DNA of 49,018 bases, taken from contig DASTNK010000035.1 in the NCBI GenBank assembly GCA_035720945.1, positions 1 to 49,018 of the forward strand, in the 5' to 3' direction. How positions within the stretch are numbered: the first letter of the stretch is position 1; the number at the start of each line of letters is the position of its first letter. The position numbers and the translations under genes were made by a program. This DNA comes from SCQX01 sp035720945 (GTDB taxonomy: Bacteria; Pseudomonadota; Gammaproteobacteria; Burkholderiales; Burkholderiaceae_B). Shown here piece after piece: positions 35,955 to 45,279 of the stretch. The notes beneath the pieces were generated by a model. It worked only from the letters and a program-made list of their open reading frames with translations, searched no databases and had not been told where the DNA came from.

Positions 35955-37502
35955 ATGAATTTCAGCGGCTCGCAGCGGCGGGGAGGACCCTCGATCTGGT
36001 TCGCGGGGTCGGCCCTGGTGCCCGCCGCGCTGATTTCCCTGCCGCTGGTCTATGTGGCATTGCGCGCGACCCAGGCCGGCGTGGTCGGCATCCACACCGA
36101 ACTGTTCCGTTCGCGCACCTTGATGCTGTTGATCAACACGCTGGTCATCACGGTCAGCGTCACGATCCTGTCCAGCCTGATCGGCCTGGCCGTGGCCTGG
36201 TGCGTCGAGCGCACCGATCTGCCGGGGCGGCGTGTGTGGCGCATTCTGGCGGGTGTGCCGCTGGCGGTGCCCGCGTTCGTGTCCAGCTACGCCTGGTCGT
36301 CCATCAGTCCGATGTTCCAGGGTATGGCGGGGGCGATTCTGGTGCTGTCGCTGGCCAGCTACCCGCTGGTGTACTTGCCGGTGGCCGCCGGGTTGCGCGG
36401 CGTCGATCCGGGTTTCGAAGACGTGGCGCGGTCATTGGGTGATGGCCCCTGGCGCTGCTTCCTGCGCGCGGTGCTGCCGCAACTGCGCCCGGCGCTGGGC
36501 GGCGGCGCGTTGCTGGTGCTCACCCACATGCTGGCGGAATTCGGCGCGTTTTCCATGCTGCGCGTGCAGACCTTCACGACTGCGATTTTCGAATCCTATC
36601 AACTGCAGTTCGATAGTTCCTCGGCAGCGCTGCAGTCCATTGTCCTCATGGCCTTGTGCCTGCCGGCGGCCTACGGTGAGATGCGGCTGCGCGCCGGCAC
36701 GCGCGTGGCGAGGGTGGGGCGGGGCAGCGCGCGCGCGGCAAGCACTGTGCGTCTTGGCCGGCTGCGCCATGGTGCGCTCGCGGGGTTCGTCGCGCTGGTC
36801 GTGCTCGCGCTCGGCGTGCCTCTGGCAACACTGGCTTACTGGTTGGCGGTGGGCCATTCGGCGGGCCGGGGGTATGCCGAGATCCTGCCGGCCATCGGCG
36901 GCACCGTGGCGCTGGCTTCCACGGGCGCGGTGGTGACCAGTCTGTTCGCCGTGCCGTTGGTGCTGCTGTCATTGCGCCATCGCGGCTGGCTCGCGCAGCT
37001 TGCAGATCGTCTGCCGTACATCATCCACGGGCTGCCCGGCGTGGTTGTGGCCTTGGCCATGGTGTTCATGTCCATTCACCTCGTGCCGGCCCTGTATCAG
37101 GGCGTTGCGGTCCTGCTGTTGGCCTACGCCATTTTGTATTTGCCTCTAGCCCAGTCATCGTTGCGCGCGTCGGCGGAATTGGTGTCCCCACAACTGGAAA
37201 TTGTTGCGCGTGGCCTGGGGCGCCGTCCGCTCGCGGCATTCCTTACCGCCACGTTGCCGAACATCGCGCCAGGCATCGGCGCGGCGCTGGCGTTGATGGT
37301 GCTCGAGATCGCGCGGGAACTGACCGCGACCCTGATGCTGGCGCCCACGGGGGTCACGACCTTGGCGACGCAGGTGTGGTCGCATACCTACGACGCCGAA
37401 TACGCGGCGGCGGCGCCGTTCGCCGCCTTGCTGGTGCTGATCTCCATTGTGCCGGTCTACTTCTTCACGCAGCGGTTCCTGCAATTCGGAGAATCGAAAT
37501 GA
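35955..37502 (+). CDS. fbpB: Ferric iron ABC transporter, fused two-domain permease
   Basis: A 515-residue inner-membrane protein with about twelve hydrophobic segments formed by two binding-protein-dependent permease domains in one chain, as in FbpB/SfuB. Each half shows an EAA-type loop for the ATPase: GDGPWRCFLRAVLPQLRPA in the first and GRRPLAAFLTATLPNIAPGI in the second. It follows the binding protein by 22 bases and overlaps the ATPase start as ATGA. Confidence 0.92.
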   Translation: MNFSGSQRRGGPSIWFAGSALVPAALISLPLVYVALRATQAGVVGIHTELFRSRTLMLLINTLVITVSVTILSSLIGLAVAWCVERTDLPGRRVWRILAGVPLAVPAFVSSYAWSSISPMFQGMAGAILVLSLASYPLVYLPVAAGLRGVDPGFEDVARSLGDGPWRCFLRAVLPQLRPALGGGALLVLTHMLAEFGAFSMLRVQTFTTAIFESYQLQFDSSSAALQSIVLMALCLPAAYGEMRLRAGTRVARVGRGSARAASTVRLGRLRHGALAGFVALVVLALGVPLATLAYWLAVGHSAGRGYAEILPAIGGTVALASTGAVVTSLFAVPLVLLSLRHRGWLAQLADRLPYIIHGLPGVVVALAMVFMSIHLVPALYQGVAVLLLAYAILYLPLAQSSLRASAELVSPQLEIVARGLGRRPLAAFLTATLPNIAPGIGAALALMVLEIARELTATLMLAPTGVTTLATQVWSHTYDAEYAAAAPFAALLVLISIVPVYFFTQRFLQFGESK

Positions 37503-38536
37503 GTCGTATCCATGTCGATCAGGTCGACAAGTCCTATGAGGGGAACACCGTGCTGCATGGTGTTTCACTGGACATCGACGATGGGTCGGTGGTCGCGCTG
37601 CTCGGACCCTCTGGCTGCGGGAAGACGACGTTGTTGCGTTTGTTGGCGGGGTTCGATTGGGTGGATTCCGGCACTATCCGGCTCGATGACCGGGTGGTGG
37701 CGGCGCCCACCCTGCACGTGCCGCCTGAGCGTCGTGGCGTGGGGTATGTCCCGCAAGAGGGGGCGCTGTTCCCGCACCTGGATGTGCAGGGCAACGTGCG
37801 TTATGGGTTGTCGGGCCGTGCGGACTGGCGCGCGCGGGTGGGCGAAGTCCTGGCGTTGACCGGTCTTTCCGGATTGGAGCGGCGCTATCCCCATGAACTG
37901 TCTGGTGGGCAGCAGCAAAGGGTGGCGCTGGCGCGGGCGCTGGCACCCCGGCCGGCGCTGATTCTGCTGGATGAACCCTTCAACGCGCTCGACCTGGACC
38001 TGCGACGCGGCATGTGCGAAGACGTCATCACGTTGCTGCGCAAGACGGGCACGACCACGGTGCTGGTCACCCATGACCCCGCCGAGGCGTTCGCGGTCTC
38101 GGATCGCATCGCCGTGATGCATGAGGGCCGGATCATGCAGTGTGCCGAGCCCGACGTGGTCTATTGGCGCCCGGCCAGCGCACCGGTGGCGCGCTTGACC
38201 GGGTCCGTGGTGTTTCTGGATGGCACGGTCAACGATGGGCATGTGGAAACCCCAGTGGGGCCGGTGCCGTTGTATCCGTCACGCGCCATGCCTGCGGGTT
38301 CGGCCTGTGCCATGCTGCGGCCGGAACAGATCACGCTGGGGCCACCAGGGCGCGGCATACGCGCCCGCGTCGCGAAGCGCACTTTCCATGGCGACCATGT
38401 GCTGCTGGGCGTGGTGGTGGACGGGCTGCTGGAGTTGAACCTGCGTATGACGTCCTGGGCCGCGCCGGCGTCAGGGTCGGAGATTTTCCTGTCTGTGCAT
38501 GGATCATGCGTGGCGTTCGCCCCAGACGACGCATGA
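37499..38536 (+). CDS. fbpC: Ferric iron ABC transporter, ATP-binding protein
   Basis: A 345-residue ABC ATPase. Walker A is GPSGCGKTTLL (about residues 37-47), the signature LSGGQQQRVALARALAP, Walker B LILLDEPFNALD and the switch histidine VLVTHDP. A C-terminal TOBE-like domain (about 270-345) is typical of iron and sugar importers. The ATG at 37499 has CGGAG nearby and overlaps the permease stop. It ends one base before the convergent yadH stop. Confidence 0.93.
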   Translation: MSRIHVDQVDKSYEGNTVLHGVSLDIDDGSVVALLGPSGCGKTTLLRLLAGFDWVDSGTIRLDDRVVAAPTLHVPPERRGVGYVPQEGALFPHLDVQGNVRYGLSGRADWRARVGEVLALTGLSGLERRYPHELSGGQQQRVALARALAPRPALILLDEPFNALDLDLRRGMCEDVITLLRKTGTTTVLVTHDPAEAFAVSDRIAVMHEGRIMQCAEPDVVYWRPASAPVARLTGSVVFLDGTVNDGHVETPVGPVPLYPSRAMPAGSACAMLRPEQITLGPPGRGIRARVAKRTFHGDHVLLGVVVDGLLELNLRMTSWAAPASGSEIFLSVHGSCVAFAPDDA

Positions 38537-38537
38537 C

Positions 38538-39299
38538 TCACGCCCGCAATCGATACCCGGTCCGAAAGATCCACGCCACGATGCCCAGGCATATCGCCAG
38601 AAACACTAGCGTCATCGCCAGGCTGACCGGCACGCTGACGTCGGCCAGGCCGTAAAAGCTCCAGCGGAACCCGCTGATGAGGTACACCACTGGATTGAAC
38701 AACGTGACCTTCTGCCAGAACGGTGGCAGCATGTCGATGGAATAGAAGCTGCCGCCCAGGAAGGTCAGCGGTGTGACGATCAGCAACGGTACGAGCTGCA
38801 GTTTCTCGAAATTATCGGCCCAGATGCCGATGATGAAGCCGAACAGGCTGAACGTGATGGCGGTGAGCAGCAGGAACAGAATCATCACCGCTGGATGATC
38901 GATGCGTACCGGCACGAACAGGCAAGCCGTGGCCAGGATGATGACGCCCAGGATGACGGATTTGGTGGCGGCCGCGCCCACGTATCCCAGCAGCGCCTCG
39001 AAGTACGACACGGGTGCCGACAGAATCTCGTAGATGGTGCCGGTGAACTTCGGGAAATAGATGCCGAACGACGCGTTGGAGATGCTTTGCGTGAGCAATG
39101 ACAGCATGATCAGGCCCGGCACGATGAAGGCCCCGTAGCTGACACCGCCGATCTGGTTGATGCGTCCGCCTATGGCGGCGCCGAACACGACGAAATACAG
39201 TGATGTGGAGATCACCGGCGCGACGATGCTCTGCATCAGCGTGCGCCAGGTCCGGGCCATTTCGAATTGATAGATTGCCTTGACAGCACCCAGGTTCAT
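38538..39299 (-). CDS. yadH: ABC-2 type exporter permease, YadH-like
   Basis: A 253-residue membrane protein with six hydrophobic segments and the ABC-2 family pattern near the C-terminus (TPLTFLGGSFYSIDMLPPFWQ, then NPVVYLISGFRWSF). The N-terminus AIYQFEMARTWRTLMQSIVAPVIS, cut here into its recognisable core, is typical of YadH. Substrate unknown; related exporters move lipids, polysaccharides or drugs. Its start overlaps the yadG stop as ATGA on the minus strand. It converges with the iron ATPase gene, with a single base between stop codons. Confidence 0.88.
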   Translation of the reverse strand: MNLGAVKAIYQFEMARTWRTLMQSIVAPVISTSLYFVVFGAAIGGRINQIGGVSYGAFIVPGLIMLSLLTQSISNASFGIYFPKFTGTIYEILSAPVSYFEALLGYVGAAATKSVILGVIILATACLFVPVRIDHPAVMILFLLLTAITFSLFGFIIGIWADNFEKLQLVPLLIVTPLTFLGGSFYSIDMLPPFWQKVTLFNPVVYLISGFRWSFYGLADVSVPVSLAMTLVFLAICLGIVAWIFRTGYRLRA

Positions 39300-40219
39300 G
39301 CATGTTCCTTGACCAGATCGACGAAGATGTCCTCGAGCGAGCTTTGTGACGTTTCCAGATCCTTGAAGGCGAGGCCCTGTGCGCCGACAGCCGCCAGCAG
39401 GGCGGGAATGCCGGTGTGTTCCTGCTGGGCATCATAGGTGTAGACCAGGTCGCCGCCGTCAGCGATGGCCAATGGCCAAGAGGTCAACGCGTCGGGAATC
39501 TGTGAAAGGGGTTTCTGCAGCCGCAGGATGAGTTGCTTCTTGCCCAGCTTGCGCATCAGCGTGGCTTTCTCTTCCACCAGCACGATTTCGCCGTGATCGA
39601 TGACGCCGATGCGGTCGGCCATTTCTTCCGCTTCCTCGATATAGTGCGTGGTCAGGATGACCGTGACGCCGGTGGCGCGCAGCGAGCGGACCATGTCCCA
39701 CATGCCTTTGCGCAGCGAAACGTCCACCCCCGCGGTCGGTTCGTCGAGGAACAGAATGGACGGTTCGTGTGACAGGGCCTTGGCGATGAGCACACGGCGC
39801 TTCATGCCACCGGATAGCGTCAGCAGCTTGTTGTCCTTCTTTTCCCACAGCGACAGGTCGCGCAGCACCTTCTCTATGTGGGCCGGATTGGTGGGCTTGC
39901 CGAAAAGCCCGCGGCTGAAGCTGACCGTGTTCCAGACCGTTTCGAACGCGTCGGTCGTGAGTTCCTGCGGCACCAGGCCGATGCGGGCGCGTGCCGCGCG
40001 ATAATCCGTGATGATGTCGTGGCCGTCGGCCAACACCGTGCCACGGGTGGGGTTGACCAGGCCGCAGATGATGCTGATGAGCGTGGTCTTGCCGGCCCCA
40101 TTGGGCCCCAGCAGGGCGAAGATTTCGCCTTGCCGGATATCCAGGTTGATGTTCTTGAGCGCTCGGTGGCCCGAGGCGTAGGTTTTATCGAGATTGGAGA
40201 TGGTGATGATCGCGGGCAT
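39296..40219 (-). CDS. yadG: ABC exporter ATP-binding protein, YadG-like
   Basis: A 307-residue ATPase (E. coli YadG has 308). Walker A is GPNGAGKTTL, the signature LSGGMKRRVLIAKALSH, Walker B ILFLDEPTAGVD and the switch histidine in TTHYIEEAEEMADRIGVI. The start is ATG 40219 (MPAIITISNLDKTYASG); the 16-codon upstream extension is not family-like. It forms an exporter with YadH, ATPase gene first. The divergent gene across a 201-base gap encodes an MscS-type channel. Confidence 0.9.
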   Translation of the reverse strand: MPAIITISNLDKTYASGHRALKNINLDIRQGEIFALLGPNGAGKTTLISIICGLVNPTRGTVLADGHDIITDYRAARARIGLVPQELTTDAFETVWNTVSFSRGLFGKPTNPAHIEKVLRDLSLWEKKDNKLLTLSGGMKRRVLIAKALSHEPSILFLDEPTAGVDVSLRKGMWDMVRSLRATGVTVILTTHYIEEAEEMADRIGVIDHGEIVLVEEKATLMRKLGKKQLILRLQKPLSQIPDALTSWPLAIADGGDLVYTYDAQQEHTGIPALLAAVGAQGLAFKDLETSQSSLEDIFVDLVKEHA

Positions 40220-40273
40220 GACGGCTTTGTGTGGTCTGGGGGCGAGTCGGCCCGATGAATATCGCAAAAGAGT

Positions 40274-40337
40274 ATCACGGCCGTGGCGAAGCGTGATGTT
40301 ATCCTTGTCCTACCCGCCACCGTCAAGGATGGTGGCG
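40274..40337. repeat. Three inverted repeats, two interlocking, in the yadG/MscS divergent region
   Basis: ATCACG 40274-40279 pairs with CGTGAT 40292-40297. ATCCTTG 40301-40307 pairs with CAAGGAT 40324-40330. CGCCACC 40315-40321 pairs with GGTGGCG 40331-40337. The last two interlock: each has one arm inside the other's span, so as RNA they are alternatives. They lie about 85 bases before the MscS gene start and could be operators or a leader switch. Confidence 0.5.
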
Positions 40338-40406
40338 CACTCGTTCATGTTCAGGGTTCGCCCGGGCTTGGCGACGCGCTCGCAGTCTGCGCGGACCTCC
40401 AGCCGC

Positions 40407-40413
40407 AAGGAGG
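40407..40413 (+). promoter_or_regulatory. Ribosome-binding site that decides the MscS-family start
   Basis: AAGGAGG, a full Shine-Dalgarno, lies seven bases before an in-frame GTG at 40421. Later ATGs at 40460 and 40475 have no such site. Confidence 0.75.
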
Positions 40414-40420
40414 CGATCCC

Positions 40421-42796
40421 GTGTCGTTTTGCACAATTCCCGATAAATTCCGATGCCGCATGGGTGCACTGGGCATGGCGCGGTGGTTCGCGGCATGCTT
40501 GCTGGCCGTGCTGCTGGGCATTGCCATCCAGCCAGCCCGCGCCGCCGTGCCATCCGCTCAGTCGGCCCGGTCATCCGCGGCGCCATCATACGGCGCACTA
40601 GCCAGTCTGCTCGAAAACAAGGATTCCCGCGATGCCTTGATCAAGCAGTTGCGTACGCTGGCCGCGAAATCGGAAGGCAAGCTCAGTGGCCAGCAAGCGC
40701 CTCCCGTGCCAACGGGCGAAACCGCTGGCGGGCAGGCTGGGTTCCTGGCTGGGGCGGGCGACATGGCGGCGACGTTGCAGTCGTTCACGGTTTCCTTTAG
40801 CCATAATGTGGAAACCATGGCCGACATGTTCAGCCGTCGTGGCTGGGTCGCCGGCGCCTACGTCAAGGGGCTGGAAACGGTGCCCGGTTTACTGGCCGTC
40901 ATTGCGTCCACAATCATTGCGTTGTTCGTGCTGAGGGCGTGCGCGATGTGGGCCTATCGCCGTCTCGATGACTGGGTGTCCCGTTTGGGTGCGGATCTGG
41001 CGACCACTGGCCATCGTGCATTGGCGCCGCGTGAGCTTTATTGCAAGATGGGCGCCATCGCGCTGGGCTTCCTGGTCGATCTTGCCACGGTGCTGCTGGC
41101 CGCGGCGGTGGGATATGGGGTCGTGTTGTATGGGGTGGTACGCCATCTTTCCGCCCAGGCGCCTGGGGCGGTGTTCGTGAGCGCTTTCCTTGCCGTCGAG
41201 GCCACCTGTGCGCTGGCTCGGGTGGTGTTCGCCACACGCTACCCGGATTTGCGCCTGATCCGCATGACCGATGGCGTGGCCGGTTTCTGGAATGCCTGGC
41301 TTGCGCGGCTGATCCGCATCACGGGGTATGGGCTGCTGGTCGCGGTGCCCGTGGCACAAACGCTTCTGCTGTCCGCGGCCGGCAAGGTGCTGGGCCTGCT
41401 CATCATGCTGGGCGTCTACGTCTATGCGGTGCGCGTGATCTGGACCAACCGCCATCTGTTGCGAGAGCGCATGATGGCCCGTGCGGCCGAGCTTTCCGCA
41501 CCCTTGATGAGCACCTTGCTGCGGGTGCTGGCACGCATATGGCATGTGCTGGGAATCGCCTATTTCACGGAATTGCTGATCGCCAGCCAGGTCAATCCCG
41601 AAGATGCGCTGCCCTTCATGGCGCAGGCCACGATCCAGACATTGGCCGCGGTGGGTGTGGGTGTGCTGTTGTCACTGATCCTGACGGCGATGCTGTCACG
41701 TCGCATCCATCTTTCTGAAGACATGCGTGCCCGTCTGCCCATGCTCGAGAACCGCATCAACGCCTATGTGCCCGCTACGCTCCGGGCCCTGCGCCTGTTC
41801 ATTCTGTTTGTGGTGGCGCTGGTCGTGCTCGATGCCTGGCACGCGTTCAATCTGGCTGCGTGGATGGTCTCTGCGTCGGGGCGGGCGGTGCTGACGACGG
41901 TTGTGCGCGTGGCTGTCATCCTGCTGGCCGCCGCCTTCGTGTGGACGGTGGTGGCGAGCATCATCGAGAGCCGGCTCAGCGGTGGAACGGGTCGTCACAG
42001 GCCGAGCGACAGGGAGAAGACGCTGCTTTCTTTGTTTCGTAATGCGTCGCTGATCGTGATCATCACTTTTACCGTGCTGGTGGTGTTGTCACAGGTAGGC
42101 ATAGCCATCGGCCCGCTTATTGCCGGCGCTGGCGTCGTCGGGCTGGCCATCGGTTTTGGCGCGCAGAAATTGGTGCAGGACGTCATCACCGGCGTCTTCA
42201 TCCAGCTTGAGAACGGTATGAACCAGAATGATGTGGTGGAGCTGGCTGGGCTGTTCGGCACCGTAGAGAAGATCACCATCCGTTCCGTGGTGGTGCGCAC
42301 GCTGGATGGTGGCTATCACTTGATTCCGTTTTCCACGGTGGACAAGCTCACCAACCATACACGGGATTTCGGCTACCACTACGGCGAGTACAACATCGGT
42401 TACCGCGAGGATGCGGACAACGTCATCGCCCATCTGGAGCATGCGTTCGACGAGCTCATGCAGGATTCCGAACTGGCTCCTCACGTGATGGAGCGCATCT
42501 CCATCCCGGGTGTTACGTCGCTGACCGAACGCGGTTTCACGGTTCGAGTTCTCATCAAGACGGTGCCGGGTATGCAGTGGATGATTCAGCGCGGCTTCAA
42601 CCGGCTGGTGAAGAAGCATTTCGATGCCGCCGGCATAGAAATGCCGTATCCGCACTCGGTGGTGCAGTTCGAAGGCGGACGGGATGGCGGCATGGTGCCG
42701 CTGCGCGTACGCATGGGGCAATCGAGGTCCGAAGGGCCGCGCGCCGAAGGCTCGGGATCCTGTGCTCCGCACCCCGCGCCACAGGGTACGGCGTGA
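40421..42796 (+). CDS. MscS-family mechanosensitive ion channel (YbiO-like), GTG start
   Basis: A 791-residue membrane channel that likely opens under membrane tension on osmotic downshock. A signal peptide (hydrophobic core about 26-36, ending PARA) leads to a periplasmic segment, then multiple membrane helices. The MscS pore helix is GVVGLAIGFGAQKLVQDVITG, followed by the conserved beta domain (FGTVEKITIRSVVVRTLDG, LIPFSTV) and the C-terminal alpha-beta domain. Size and signal peptide fit the YbiO branch of large MscS proteins. The perfect Shine-Dalgarno fixes GTG 40421 as start; the open frame begins at 40283. It lies divergent from yadGH. Confidence 0.88.
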   Translation: MSFCTIPDKFRCRMGALGMARWFAACLLAVLLGIAIQPARAAVPSAQSARSSAAPSYGALASLLENKDSRDALIKQLRTLAAKSEGKLSGQQAPPVPTGETAGGQAGFLAGAGDMAATLQSFTVSFSHNVETMADMFSRRGWVAGAYVKGLETVPGLLAVIASTIIALFVLRACAMWAYRRLDDWVSRLGADLATTGHRALAPRELYCKMGAIALGFLVDLATVLLAAAVGYGVVLYGVVRHLSAQAPGAVFVSAFLAVEATCALARVVFATRYPDLRLIRMTDGVAGFWNAWLARLIRITGYGLLVAVPVAQTLLLSAAGKVLGLLIMLGVYVYAVRVIWTNRHLLRERMMARAAELSAPLMSTLLRVLARIWHVLGIAYFTELLIASQVNPEDALPFMAQATIQTLAAVGVGVLLSLILTAMLSRRIHLSEDMRARLPMLENRINAYVPATLRALRLFILFVVALVVLDAWHAFNLAAWMVSASGRAVLTTVVRVAVILLAAAFVWTVVASIIESRLSGGTGRHRPSDREKTLLSLFRNASLIVIITFTVLVVLSQVGIAIGPLIAGAGVVGLAIGFGAQKLVQDVITGVFIQLENGMNQNDVVELAGLFGTVEKITIRSVVVRTLDGGYHLIPFSTVDKLTNHTRDFGYHYGEYNIGYREDADNVIAHLEHAFDELMQDSELAPHVMERISIPGVTSLTERGFTVRVLIKTVPGMQWMIQRGFNRLVKKHFDAAGIEMPYPHSVVQFEGGRDGGMVPLRVRMGQSRSEGPRAEGSGSCAPHPAPQGTA

Positions 42797-42893
42797 CGTT
42801 CACCGATCTCGCGCCGGGGTATCATGTTTGTTCGGCCCCCGTTGGTGGCCGTCCGGAGGATTGAACCCTTCATTCTCGAGCAAGGAGGCCACC

Positions 42894-44375
42894 ATGCCTG
42901 CAATCGGAGGCGCATTGCTGACGTCGGAGCAGATGCGGCGTGTGGACCAGGCAGCCGTGGCGTCGGGCGTGCCCGGCATCGAGTTGATGGAGGCCGCAGG
43001 TGCGGCCGTGGCTCGGCGGGTTGCCGGGCGTTGGAACAGGCGGCCGGTGTTGGTGCTTTGCGGACCGGGCAACAATGGGGGAGACGGTTTCGTGGCCGCG
43101 CGCCATCTTGTCGATGCTGGTTGGCCTGTGCGCGTCGGCCTCCTGGGTTCTCTGGCACGACTCGCGGGTGATGCCGCCCACCATGCGGAACAGTGGGGCG
43201 GGACAACAGTCGACGCCGACCCCTCGCTGTTCGAAGGGGCGGGCTTGGTGATCGACGCACTGTTCGGTTCAGGATTGTCGCGTCCGCTGGACGGGCTGGC
43301 TGCCGACCTGGTGCGGGCGCTCGGAGCCAGCGCCATCCCTGTTTGCGCGGTCGATGTTCCCAGCGGCCTATCGGCCGATACGGGCGAAGTGCTCGGTGTG
43401 GCCGTCGCGGCCGACGAAACCGTGACCTTCTGCCGCAAGAAGCCCGGTCATCTGCTCGCGCCCGGGCGGCAACTGTGCGGCGTGCTCACCGTGGCCGATA
43501 TCGGCATTCCCGAGGCGGCGCTTGACACGGTGTCTCCCCGTGTATTCCAGAATGGCCCGGGGCAATGGCTGGATCAGTACCCCTGGTGCCGGCCCGACAC
43601 TCACAAATACCGGCGTGGGCACGTATTGGTGCTGGGTGGGGCGGTGCAGACCGGCGCGGCGCGTCTGGTGGCCTTGGGCGCGGCGCGGGCGGGCGCCGGC
43701 CTGGTGACTGTGGCCGCGCCGGATTCGGTCTGGCCGATTTACGCGGCGGCGCTCACCAGTGTCATGGCGCAGCCGGTTCATGGCCCCGACGGTTTCCGGG
43801 CGCTGCTTGCCGATAAACGCAAGAATGTGGTGGTTCTGGGGCCCGGCGCGGGGGCGTCCCCCGAGACGCGGCAATGTGTCTTGTCGGCTCTGGAGACGGG
43901 CCGCGGCGTCGTGCTCGATGCCGACGCGCTCACCGTGTTTTCCGGCGAAGTCGAAGTACTGGCCGATGCCATTGCCGGACCGTGCGTGCTGACTCCCCAC
44001 GAAGGCGAGTTCGAGCGTCTGTTTTCGTTGCGGGGCGACAAGCTTGCGCGCGCCCGCTTCGCCGCTCGTCAAAGTGGCGCGGTGGTGGTGCTGAAAGGGT
44101 GGGACACGGTGGTGGCCGCGCCTGACGGCCGCGCCGTGGTCAATGCCAATGCCCCTCCCGAACTGGCGACGGGTGGGTCGGGCGACGTGCTCGCCGGCCT
44201 GATCGGCGGTCTGATGGCCCAGGGCATGGCGCCATTCCAGGCCGCGTCCGCCGCAGTCTGGCTGCATGGGGAGGCCGCCACACAGATCGGCCCGGGCCTG
44301 ATTGCGGAAGACCTGCCCGCGGCGCTGCCGCCCGTTCTTGGCCGATTGAAGGCGCTGAACATCGGGTTACACTGA
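42894..44375 (+). CDS. nnr: Bifunctional NAD(P)H-hydrate epimerase / ADP-dependent dehydratase
   Basis: Metabolite-repair enzyme that restores hydrated NADH and NADPH. The N-terminal epimerase domain (YjeF_N, about residues 1-210) shows LCGPGNNGGDGFVAARHL and the DALFGSGLSRPL motif. The C-terminal kinase-like dehydratase domain (about 225-490) has GPGAGASPETR, DADAL, TPHEGEFERLF and the ATP-site NANAPPELATGGSGDVLAG in two blocks. Total 493 residues is normal. A strong AAGGAGG at 42882-42888 sets the start at ATG 42894, although the frame is open from 42684 inside the MscS gene. Confidence 0.95.
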   Translation: MPAIGGALLTSEQMRRVDQAAVASGVPGIELMEAAGAAVARRVAGRWNRRPVLVLCGPGNNGGDGFVAARHLVDAGWPVRVGLLGSLARLAGDAAHHAEQWGGTTVDADPSLFEGAGLVIDALFGSGLSRPLDGLAADLVRALGASAIPVCAVDVPSGLSADTGEVLGVAVAADETVTFCRKKPGHLLAPGRQLCGVLTVADIGIPEAALDTVSPRVFQNGPGQWLDQYPWCRPDTHKYRRGHVLVLGGAVQTGAARLVALGAARAGAGLVTVAAPDSVWPIYAAALTSVMAQPVHGPDGFRALLADKRKNVVVLGPGAGASPETRQCVLSALETGRGVVLDADALTVFSGEVEVLADAIAGPCVLTPHEGEFERLFSLRGDKLARARFAARQSGAVVVLKGWDTVVAAPDGRAVVNANAPPELATGGSGDVLAGLIGGLMAQGMAPFQAASAAVWLHGEAATQIGPGLIAEDLPAALPPVLGRLKALNIGLH

Positions 44376-44430
44376 TCACTGCTTGTCCTTGCAGTGTTGC
44401 CGGCCGGCACCCACCGGCCAGAGGTTGTCC

Positions 44431-45279
44431 ATGTCCGACGTCATAGCCCTGGTATTCGATTTCGACGATACGCTCGCCCCTGACAGCACATCGGGGTACT
44501 TGGCGCGAATGGGCGTTGACGTCACACGGTTCTGGACCGAAGAAGTCGGCCCGATGCTGAGCCAGGATGATTGGGATCCCGTGCCCGCCTATCTGTATCA
44601 GATGATCCGCCTGTCGAACAGCGGCAACTATGGCCGTTTCACCCGCGAGAGCCTGATGGCGTGGGGCCGCGACCTGCCGTTGCATGATGGAGTGGATACC
44701 TTGTTCGAGCGCTTGCGCGCCACGGTGCGGGCCCAGCATCCACAAATCCAGTTGGAGTTCTATCTGATCTCCAGTGGTATCGGCGACGTGGTCCGGAGCA
44801 CGCCGATCGCGCGCGAGTTCACCGATATCTGGGCGTCCGAGTTCAAATATGACCCAGACGGGGGCATCGAGTTTCCCAGACGCGTGGTCAGCTTCACCGA
44901 CAAGACACGCTATTTGTTCCATATCCAGAAGGGCATCATCGGCCCGACCTCGCGCAACAAGCCTTTCGAGGTCAATCGCAAGGTGCCGGAAGACAAACTG
45001 CGCGTCCCGTTCGAGCAAATGATTTTCGTCGGCGATGGCTACACCGACATCCCTTGTTTTTCGCTGATCCGCCGCTCGGGCGGTGTCGCGTTCGGCGTCT
45101 GGGATCCGCGGCACAAGGAGAAGCGCAGCCGCGCCTGGGGGTTCATCCAGGAGGGGCGGGTGTCGAATCTGAACCAGGCCCGGTATGGCGACGACGCCGA
45201 ACTGTATCAATGGCTGGAGGAAGCAGTCGACAGCCTGGCCAGCCGCATCGCGATCAACTCGCGCATGTATCGTGGTTGA
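44431..45279 (+). CDS. HAD-superfamily hydrolase
   Basis: A 282-residue HAD protein. Motif I is VFDFDDTLAPDST (nucleophile Asp9 or so, with acid Asp two later), the motif II/III region includes ISSGIGDV with a serine, and motif IV is FVGDGYTDIPCF. A long helical cap of about 100 residues separates motifs I and II. Such proteins are phosphatases; the substrate is unknown. The start is ATG 44431 with AGAGG nearby. The last 8 bases overlap the tadA start, so the two are translationally linked; a functional link to tRNA editing is not shown. Confidence 0.85.
   Translation: MSDVIALVFDFDDTLAPDSTSGYLARMGVDVTRFWTEEVGPMLSQDDWDPVPAYLYQMIRLSNSGNYGRFTRESLMAWGRDLPLHDGVDTLFERLRATVRAQHPQIQLEFYLISSGIGDVVRSTPIAREFTDIWASEFKYDPDGGIEFPRRVVSFTDKTRYLFHIQKGIIGPTSRNKPFEVNRKVPEDKLRVPFEQMIFVGDGYTDIPCFSLIRRSGGVAFGVWDPRHKEKRSRAWGFIQEGRVSNLNQARYGDDAELYQWLEEAVDSLASRIAINSRMYRG

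Noticed and set aside
40301..40337. H-type pseudoknot from the interlocking repeats before the MscS gene
   Set aside because: The third loop would have zero bases while crossing a 7-bp stem, which is sterically impossible; alternative hairpins remain possible.
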